Under the pieces are notes generated by a model that did no database searches, was not told the DNA's origin, and was given only the letters and a program-made list of their open reading frames with translations. Below are positions 59,425 to 64,000 of a stretch of DNA of 64,000 nt, piece by piece. Position 1 is the first letter of the stretch. Every line of letters begins with the position of its first letter. Source of the stretch: Lentisalinibacter salinarum (GTDB taxonomy: Bacteria; Pseudomonadota; Gammaproteobacteria; Steroidobacterales; Woeseiaceae); contig NZ_JAPDRH010000002.1 in NCBI RefSeq assembly GCF_040706555.1, forward strand, positions 1,240,001 through 1,304,000. Reading direction: 5' to 3'. Both the position numbers and the translations under genes were made by a program.

Positions 59425-59735
59425 TGAGCGCAAATGGCACATCCGGCACATCCGACACACCGGCCGAGACGCCCGTGCGCGTGTACGCCACCGGCTGGTG
59501 CCCCTACTGCGTGGCGGCACGGGACCTGCTGCGCAGCAAGGGCGTGCAGTTCGAGGAGATCGATCTGACCAGCGACCCCTCGCGGCGCGCGGAGATGGAA
59601 TCTCTCAGCGGGCGCTCGAGCGTGCCGCAGATCTTCATCGGCGACGAGCACGTGGGCGGTTACGACGACATGGCGGCACTGGATCGCAGCGGCCGCCTGG
59701 ACCGGCTCCTGGGTATCACGGAGCACAACGAATGA
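59424..59735 (+). CDS. grxC: Glutaredoxin 3
   Basis: Glutathione-dependent thiol-disulfide oxidoreductase of 103 aa. The CPYC active site is at C26-C29 (GWCPYCVAA), with SSVPQIFIGDEHVGGYDD giving the cis-Pro and glutathione contacts. It has an extra N-terminal tail of about 17 residues (SANGTSGTSDTPAETPV). ATG 59424 overlaps the preceding stop behind GAAGGGTGG. secB follows after 21 bases. Confidence 0.95.
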   Translation: MSANGTSGTSDTPAETPVRVYATGWCPYCVAARDLLRSKGVQFEEIDLTSDPSRRAEMESLSGRSSVPQIFIGDEHVGGYDDMAALDRSGRLDRLLGITEHNE

Positions 59736-59756
59736 CGGAAAGGACGGGACACCGGT

Positions 59757-60227
59757 ATGAGTGAACAGGGCAGCAACGAGCAGGCGGGCGGACAGGTCAC
59801 CCTGCAGAAGATCTACGTGAAGGACCTGTCCTTCGAGTCGCCGAATGCGCCGCAGGTCTTCGCCGAGGACCTGAAGCCGAAGACCCAGCTGAATCTGCGC
59901 TCCGGCCACCGGGAGCTCGACAACGGCACCTACGAGGTCGTGCTCACGGTGACCGTCGAGGCGAAGGCGGAGGAGAAGACGGTCTTCCTGATGGAGATCC
60001 AGCAGGCGGGCCTGTTCGGCCTGTCCGGCATCGGCGAGGAGCACCGCGGCATGCTCCTGGGCAGCTTCTGCCCGGGCGTGCTGTACCCGTACGTGCGAGA
60101 GGCGGTGGCGAGTGTGGTCCAGCGGGGCGGATTCCCCGAGTTCCTGCTGCAGCCGATCGACTTCGACGGCCTGTATGCGCAGTCACGCCAGGAAGGCGCG
60201 ACTCCGCCGGCCGAACAGCAGAACTGA
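59757..60227 (+). CDS. secB: Protein-export chaperone SecB
   Basis: Tetrameric chaperone that keeps preproteins unfolded and hands them to SecA. The 156-aa protein has IYVKDLSFESPNAPQVF at the N-terminus, TYEVVLTVTVEAK, and GLSGIGEEHRGMLLGSFCPGVLYPYVREAV, the family core, followed by FLLQPIDFDGLYAQ. It sits in the conserved grxC-secB-gpsA order. Confidence 0.96.
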   Translation: MSEQGSNEQAGGQVTLQKIYVKDLSFESPNAPQVFAEDLKPKTQLNLRSGHRELDNGTYEVVLTVTVEAKAEEKTVFLMEIQQAGLFGLSGIGEEHRGMLLGSFCPGVLYPYVREAVASVVQRGGFPEFLLQPIDFDGLYAQSRQEGATPPAEQQN

Positions 60228-60239
60228 GGGCGGCGCACC

Positions 60240-61283
60240 ATGACCCGGGGGGGAGCAGCGTCATCGTCATCGCCGGCATCGGGGGGACCCGTCGCCGTCA
60301 TCGGCGCCGGCTCGTGGGGCACGGCGCTGGCCATCCAGTATGCGCGCACCGGCCGCGAGACCCGCATGTGGGGGCGCGAGACCGACGAGGTGGCGCAGAT
60401 GCGCGAGCGCCGCGAGAACCCGGGCTATCTGCCCGGCGCCCGTTTCCCGGAGGCGCTGCATCCGGAACCCGACCTCGCGGCCGCGCTCGACGGCGTCACG
60501 GACGTGCTGATCGTGGTGCCGAGCCACGGCCTCAGGGAAACGCTGGTGAAGGTCCGCGACGCCGCCCGCCTGCCGCTGCGGGTGTCCTGGGCCACCAAGG
60601 GCTTCGAGCTCGAGACCGGCAAGCTGCCCCATGAGGTGGCACGGGAAGTACTCGGTGAAGACGTGCCGGTGGCGGTGCTCTCGGGCCCCACGTTCGCGAA
60701 GGAAGTGGGCGCCGGCCTGCCGACCGCGCTGACCGTCGCTTCCCCGGACGCGGATTTCGCCCGCGAGATCGCCGAGAACATCTCCACCGACAATTTCCGT
60801 GCCTATACCTCCGCGGACATGGTCGGCGTCGAGGTGGGCGGAGCGGTCAAGAACGTGCTCGCCATCGGCGCCGGCCTGTCTGACGGGCTCGGCTTCGGCG
60901 CCAACACCCGCATCGCGCTCATCACCCGCGGGCTCATCGAGATGACCCGGCTGGGCGTTGCGGTGGGCGCCGAGCGGGACACTTTCATGGGGCTTGCCGG
61001 CATGGGCGACCTGGTGCTGACCTGCACCGATGACCAGTCGCGCAACCGCCGCATGGGCCTCGCGCTCGCCGCCGGCAAGACGGTGGCGGAGGCAGAAGCC
61101 GAGATCAAACAAGTCGTGGAAGGCGTGCTCGCCGCGCGCGCCGTGTGGGAGAAGGCGCAGGCACTCGGCGTGGAGATGCCGATCGCCGAGCAGATCTACC
61201 GCATCATCTACGAGCAGAAATCGCCCCAGGAGGCGGTCACCGACCTGATGCGCCGCGCGCTGAAGCCGGAGAACGTGATCTAG
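60240..61283 (+). CDS. gpsA: Glycerol-3-phosphate dehydrogenase [NAD(P)+]
   Basis: Reduces dihydroxyacetone phosphate to sn-glycerol 3-phosphate for phospholipid synthesis. NAD(P) loop VAVIGAGSWGTALA at about residue 18, SWATKGFE, SGPTFAKEV and GGAVKNVLAIGAGLSDGLGFG with the catalytic Lys, then MTRLGVAVGA and MGDLVLTCTDD. At 347 aa it is standard with a slightly longer, Ser-rich N-terminus. It is convergent with trmL. Confidence 0.96.
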   Translation: MTRGGAASSSSPASGGPVAVIGAGSWGTALAIQYARTGRETRMWGRETDEVAQMRERRENPGYLPGARFPEALHPEPDLAAALDGVTDVLIVVPSHGLRETLVKVRDAARLPLRVSWATKGFELETGKLPHEVAREVLGEDVPVAVLSGPTFAKEVGAGLPTALTVASPDADFAREIAENISTDNFRAYTSADMVGVEVGGAVKNVLAIGAGLSDGLGFGANTRIALITRGLIEMTRLGVAVGAERDTFMGLAGMGDLVLTCTDDQSRNRRMGLALAAGKTVAEAEAEIKQVVEGVLAARAVWEKAQALGVEMPIAEQIYRIIYEQKSPQEAVTDLMRRALKPENVI

Positions 61284-61305
61284 CGATCGGGCGCCGGGGC
61301 GCCGC
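61284..61305. other. Short GC palindrome between convergent gpsA and trmL
   Basis: GGCGCCGGGGCGCC can form a short hairpin in this 22-base gap. With no T-run, only a weak candidate for a bidirectional stop. Confidence 0.2.
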
Positions 61306-61776
61306 TCAGTCGCCGCCGGCGAAGTCCTGCTGCCGCCAGGCCTCGAACAGCGCGACGGCGGCGGCATTCGACAGGTTCAGACTGCGATTGCCCGACACTT
61401 TCGCCATCGGCAGGCGCAGGCGGCAGGACTCGTCGAGGGAAGAAAGCACCGCGTCCGGCAATCCCCGCGTCTCCGGCCCGAACATCAGCGCGTCGCCCGG
61501 CTCGTAGCGCACGGCGTCGTAGCGGCGCGTACCCCGGGTGGAGAAGGCGAACAATCGTGGCCGGCCGAGCGCCTCCCGGCAGGCGGCAAGATCGTCGTGC
61601 ACGCTCACGCTGGCGAACTCCCGATAGTCCAGCCCCGCGCGCCGCAGCCGTGGCGCGTCCAGCTCGAAACCGAGCGGGCGCACGAGGTGCAGCGCCGTGC
61701 CCGTATTGGCGCAAAGGCGTATGATATTGCCCGTATTCGGCGGTATCTCGGGCTGATACAGGATCAGGCCGAACAT
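61306..61776 (-). CDS. trmL: tRNA (cytidine/uridine-34-2'-O)-methyltransferase TrmL
   Basis: SPOUT-class knot methyltransferase for the 2'-O-ribose of wobble position 34 in tRNA-Leu. Signature segments are LILYQPEIPPNTGNIIRLCANTG at the N-terminus, FGPETRGLP in the knot, and LPMAKVSGNRSLNLSNAAAV at the end. 156 aa is the family length. The ATG at 61776 is the native start; an upstream frame is not conserved. Confidence 0.95.
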   Translation of the reverse strand: MFGLILYQPEIPPNTGNIIRLCANTGTALHLVRPLGFELDAPRLRRAGLDYREFASVSVHDDLAACREALGRPRLFAFSTRGTRRYDAVRYEPGDALMFGPETRGLPDAVLSSLDESCRLRLPMAKVSGNRSLNLSNAAAVALFEAWRQQDFAGGD

Positions 61777-61824
61777 CGTCCGCCATTGTCCCACGCATCG
61801 TCCCGCGGACCGAACCTCGACGAC

Positions 61825-62823
61825 ATGGTTGCAGCCACCGACGCGAAGAACCCCGTGCAGGCTACGGAGAGCGCGCACCCCGTGGGGGTCCGCTTCTGCG
61901 GCCTGGAACTGGCCTCACCCATCGTGCTGCTGTCCGGTTGCGTCGGCTTCGGCGAGGAGTACACCCGGGTGGAGGGCTTCTCCAACCGGGACGTCGGCGC
62001 CGTGGTGCTGAAGGGCACGACGCCGGAGCCCCGCCTCGGCAACCCGCCCCATCGCATCTGGGAGACGCCGATGGGCATGCTGAACGCCATCGGCCTGCAG
62101 AATCCCGGCGCCGACAAGGTGGTGGACGAGATTCTGCCGACGCTGGACTTCGACGAGACCCGCTTCTTCGCCAACGTCTGCGGTTCCACCATCGAGGACT
62201 ATGCCGAGGTGACGCGGCGCTTCGACGACTCGCCCATCGACGCCATCGAGATCAATATCTCCTGCCCCAACATCAAGGAGGGCGGGGTCGCCTTCGGCAA
62301 TTACCCGGAGATGTCCGCGCGGGTGGTGGAGGCCTGCCGCAAGGTGACGGACAAGCCCATCATCACGAAGCTTTCGCCGAACCAGACCGACATCGCGGAG
62401 AATGCCCGCGCCTGCATCGAGGCGGGCAGCGACGCGCTGGCCGTCATCAACACCATCATGGGCATGGCCATCGACACCGAGTCTCGCACGCCGGTGATCG
62501 GCAACGTGCAGGGCGGGCTGTCAGGCCCCGCCATACGGCCCATCGCCTTGCTGAAGGTGCACCAGGTGTACCAGGTGGCGAAGCGCCACGGCGTGCCCAT
62601 CATCGGCCAGGGCGGCATCCATACCGCGAAGGATGCGCTGGAGTTCCTGATCGCCGGCGCCACCACCGTCGGCATCGGCACGGCGCTGTTCTACGACCCG
62701 CTGCTCTGCCGCAAGATCAACGACGGCATCGCCGATTATCTCTCCCGCCACGGCATCCCGTCGGTGGAGGCCCTCGTCGGCTCCTTGCAGATACCGGAAC
62801 GGGGCAACGCACCGGTCTGCTGA
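61825..62823 (+). CDS. pyrD: Dihydroorotate dehydrogenase-like flavoprotein, class 1B type
   Basis: A 332-aa TIM-barrel flavoprotein that would oxidise dihydroorotate to orotate in pyrimidine synthesis. Class 1 features are Cys147 in NISCPNIKEGG (catalytic base), FGNYPEMSARVV, and NAIGLQNPGADK. GGLSGPAIRP and VPIIGQGGIHTAKDALEFLIAGA form the FMN phosphate site. These match class 1B (PyrDB) best. Class 1B enzymes pair with PyrK, and no pyrK is nearby. Most gammaproteobacteria have membrane class 2 PyrD, so this could be a second type or a related enzyme. Confidence 0.85.
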   Translation: MVAATDAKNPVQATESAHPVGVRFCGLELASPIVLLSGCVGFGEEYTRVEGFSNRDVGAVVLKGTTPEPRLGNPPHRIWETPMGMLNAIGLQNPGADKVVDEILPTLDFDETRFFANVCGSTIEDYAEVTRRFDDSPIDAIEINISCPNIKEGGVAFGNYPEMSARVVEACRKVTDKPIITKLSPNQTDIAENARACIEAGSDALAVINTIMGMAIDTESRTPVIGNVQGGLSGPAIRPIALLKVHQVYQVAKRHGVPIIGQGGIHTAKDALEFLIAGATTVGIGTALFYDPLLCRKINDGIADYLSRHGIPSVEALVGSLQIPERGNAPVC

Positions 62824-62829
62824 GCGGCG

Positions 62830-63459
62830 TCAGTCGACGCCGGCGGCCTCGAGCAGCGCTTCTGCGCTGAGCCGTTCCCGGTAGTCCGGATTCACGTAGC
62901 GGAAGCGAACGAAGCCGTCGCCGTCCACCAGGAATACGCTGGGTACCGGCAGCTGCTGATGGTCGTAGCCCGACGCGGCTGCGAGGTCGATGCCGAGGCC
63001 GCGATAGCGCTCGGCGGTCTCGTCGTCCACGCGGAACGCGATGCCCCAGTCGCGCGCGATCGCCATCGAGGCATCGGACAGAAGCCGGTAGTCCAGGTCC
63101 GGCTCTTCCAGACTGGCGCGCAGGCGGGACGGCCGGTCGGCGGAGAGGAACAATACCTCGTAGCCGGCGTCCTGCAGTTTCGGGACGGCGTCGCGCAGTT
63201 CGGCCAGGTGGCTGTTGCAGTAGGGACACCAGCCGCCCCGGTAGAAGATCAGGATCGCCGGACGGTCCAGCTCGTCCGGGTGGAACGCGTAGACGCTGCC
63301 GTCCGGTGCCGGGGCCTCGAAGGCCGGGGCTCGCTCGCCGACGTCGAGCGGGCGGACGTCGGCCGCGTCGTCGGGAACCTGCTGGGAAGCTGCCGCCACC
63401 GCCATCAGCGCGTACAGGACGAAAACGAGGGGAGTCTGGAGGCGCGTGCGGGGCTGCAT
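62830..63459 (-). CDS. Exported peroxiredoxin/AhpC-TSA-like thioredoxin-fold protein
   Basis: A 209-aa protein with a signal-anchor (PLVFVLYALMAVAAA) and a thioredoxin-fold domain of the AhpC/TSA type. LIFYRGGWCPYCNSHLAEL carries a CPYC pair (C78, C81). This is a peroxiredoxin-like or thiol-redox site; one-Cys peroxiredoxins usually have PxxxTxxC, which is not seen, so a thioredoxin-like reductase is possible. FLVDGDGFVRFRYVNPDY is a common family end. It is convergent with pyrD. Confidence 0.85.
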   Translation of the reverse strand: MQPRTRLQTPLVFVLYALMAVAAASQQVPDDAADVRPLDVGERAPAFEAPAPDGSVYAFHPDELDRPAILIFYRGGWCPYCNSHLAELRDAVPKLQDAGYEVLFLSADRPSRLRASLEEPDLDYRLLSDASMAIARDWGIAFRVDDETAERYRGLGIDLAAASGYDHQQLPVPSVFLVDGDGFVRFRYVNPDYRERLSAEALLEAAGVD

Positions 63460-63562
63460 GATCTTTGTCCGTGCGATTGCTGATTCACGGACGGAGACCC
63501 GCCGGGCCCGGCTTTTATTCCCGCGGTCTATTTCAGCGCGGCCGCGGGAACGGTTCCCCGGG

Positions 63563-64000
63563 TCAGTCCTCGATCTCCAGCGAGCGGATCTTGCGGGTGA
63601 GGGTGTTGCGCCCCCAGCCGAGCAGCCGGGCCGCCTCTTGGCGATGGCCGTTCGACTCCGCCAGCGCGGCACGGATCAGCGTGCGCTCGAACTCGGGCAG
63701 GGCCTCGTCCAGCAGCGGCGGCGCTCCCGGCGTGCGCAGCCGCTGTTCCGCCCAGCGCGCGAGGCTTACTGCCCAGTTCTGCCGGCCGGGAGCCTCCGCG
63801 CGGCTTCCGCCCAGTTCCGGCGGGATATCCGCGGGGCCGATGACGTTGCCGGGGGCGGTGACGGTCAGCCGTCGGCAGGCGTTCACCAGCTGGCGCACGT
63901 TGCCGGGCCAGTCGAAGGCGGTGAGTATCGCGAGCGCCTCGTCGCTCAGCGTCTTCGCCTCGATGCCGAGCTCCCGCGCCGCCGCGCCGAGGTAATGGGC
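63563..64000 (-). CDS. ntrC: NtrC-type sigma-54 response regulator, 3' part (runs off the edge)
   Basis: The C-terminal 145 residues of a sigma-54-dependent activator. The frame is open to the window edge, and the AAA+ R-finger region DWPGNVRQLVNACRRL is followed by TAPGNVIGPADIPPEL. The Fis-type helix-turn-helix ends in LGWGRNTLTRKIRSLEI, which matches NtrC (GlnG). The receiver and Walker domains lie beyond position 64000. An internal ATG at 63898 is only a fragment start. Confidence 0.88.
   Translation of the reverse strand, partial: AHYLGAAARELGIEAKTLSDEALAILTAFDWPGNVRQLVNACRRLTVTAPGNVIGPADIPPELGGSRAEAPGRQNWAVSLARWAEQRLRTPGAPPLLDEALPEFERTLIRAALAESNGHRQEAARLLGWGRNTLTRKIRSLEIED

Noticed and set aside
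1..64000. tRNA, rRNA, CRISPR arrays, integrase or transposase genes, att sites, replication origin
   Set aside because: Scanned by eye for tRNA T-loop patterns, regular direct repeats and known mobile-gene motifs; nothing convincing was found. A tRNAscan-SE and CRISPR-finder run would be decisive.

Overview
The window is one contiguous stretch of a high-GC bacterial chromosome with about 79 recognisable genes and very little intergenic DNA. Several gene orders are typical of Gammaproteobacteria: yicC-gmk-rpoZ-spoT-ridA-recG, ubiC-ubiA, slyD-slyX, tatABC, envC-ctpA-yibQ, yibN-grxC-secB-gpsA, and the end of an ntrC-type regulator. The aa3-type cytochrome oxidase locus with the full CtaA/CtaB/CtaG/SURF1 assembly set indicates an aerobic organism. 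High GC, many GTG starts and ATGA/GTGA/TGATG start-stop overlaps run throughout. I cannot name the genus; a free-living, probably marine or halotolerant gammaproteobacterium is an inference only. No tRNA, rRNA, CRISPR, prophage or transposase gene was seen.

Layout. 1-7.6 kb: PP2C phosphatase, then the nucleotide/stringent-response group (yicC, gmk, rpoZ, spoT, ridA, recG). 7.6-10.8 kb: ubiquinone entry enzymes (ubiC, ubiA), a convergent comF-type gene and bioC. 11.1-19.4 kb: cytochrome c oxidase locus (DUF2244, coxB, coxA, a 42-aa membrane peptide too short for ordinary gene calling, ctaG, coxC, SURF1, SCO-like protein, ctaA, ctaB), interrupted only by an opposite-strand DUF2909 gene. 19.4-21.5 kb: a tightly coupled four-gene operon with CsaA, two uncharacterised membrane proteins and a hotdog-like protein. 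21.6-24.5 kb: an orphan ParA ATPase whose candidate promoter lies in a perfect 11-bp inverted repeat, a DUF302 protein, two GNATs and a decayed methyltransferase. 24.5-30.1 kb: prolyl oligopeptidase, DksA-like protein, class I HMG-CoA reductase, Omp85-like outer membrane protein. 30.1-36.3 kb: small-molecule and detoxification genes (DUF2784, sulfotransferase, GST, two MAPEG proteins, SlyD/SlyX, CPBP protease, DUF4404, MFS transporter).

36.4-45.1 kb: uvrD, then trkA-trkH, a TPR protein and TRAP permeases dctQ-dctM. The TRAP binding-protein gene dctP is convergent with them, and a 242-bp element with perfect 26-bp terminal inverted repeats lies between. 45.1-45.5 kb is an unusually AT-rich gap. 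45.5-50.1 kb: dtd, tatABC and a HerA/FtsK-like ATPase. 50.1-58.9 kb is a long minus-strand series. Read in its own direction it is envC, ctpA, yibQ, DJ-1, GGDEF, DUF1214, DUF1254, NUDIX, methyltransferase, a six-domain Kazal inhibitor protein and a GNAT. 59-64 kb: yibN-type rhodanese, grxC, secB, gpsA, trmL (minus), a class 1B-like dihydroorotate dehydrogenase, an exported peroxiredoxin-like protein and the 3' part of ntrC, which runs off the edge.

Most of the window is housekeeping. The points most worth a second look are the inverted-repeat element at dctM/dctP, the operator-like repeat over the parA promoter, the six-Kazal secreted protein, HMG-CoA reductase in this lineage, the internally deleted methyltransferase, the uncharacterised CsaA operon, and the AT-rich gap upstream of dctP and dtd.
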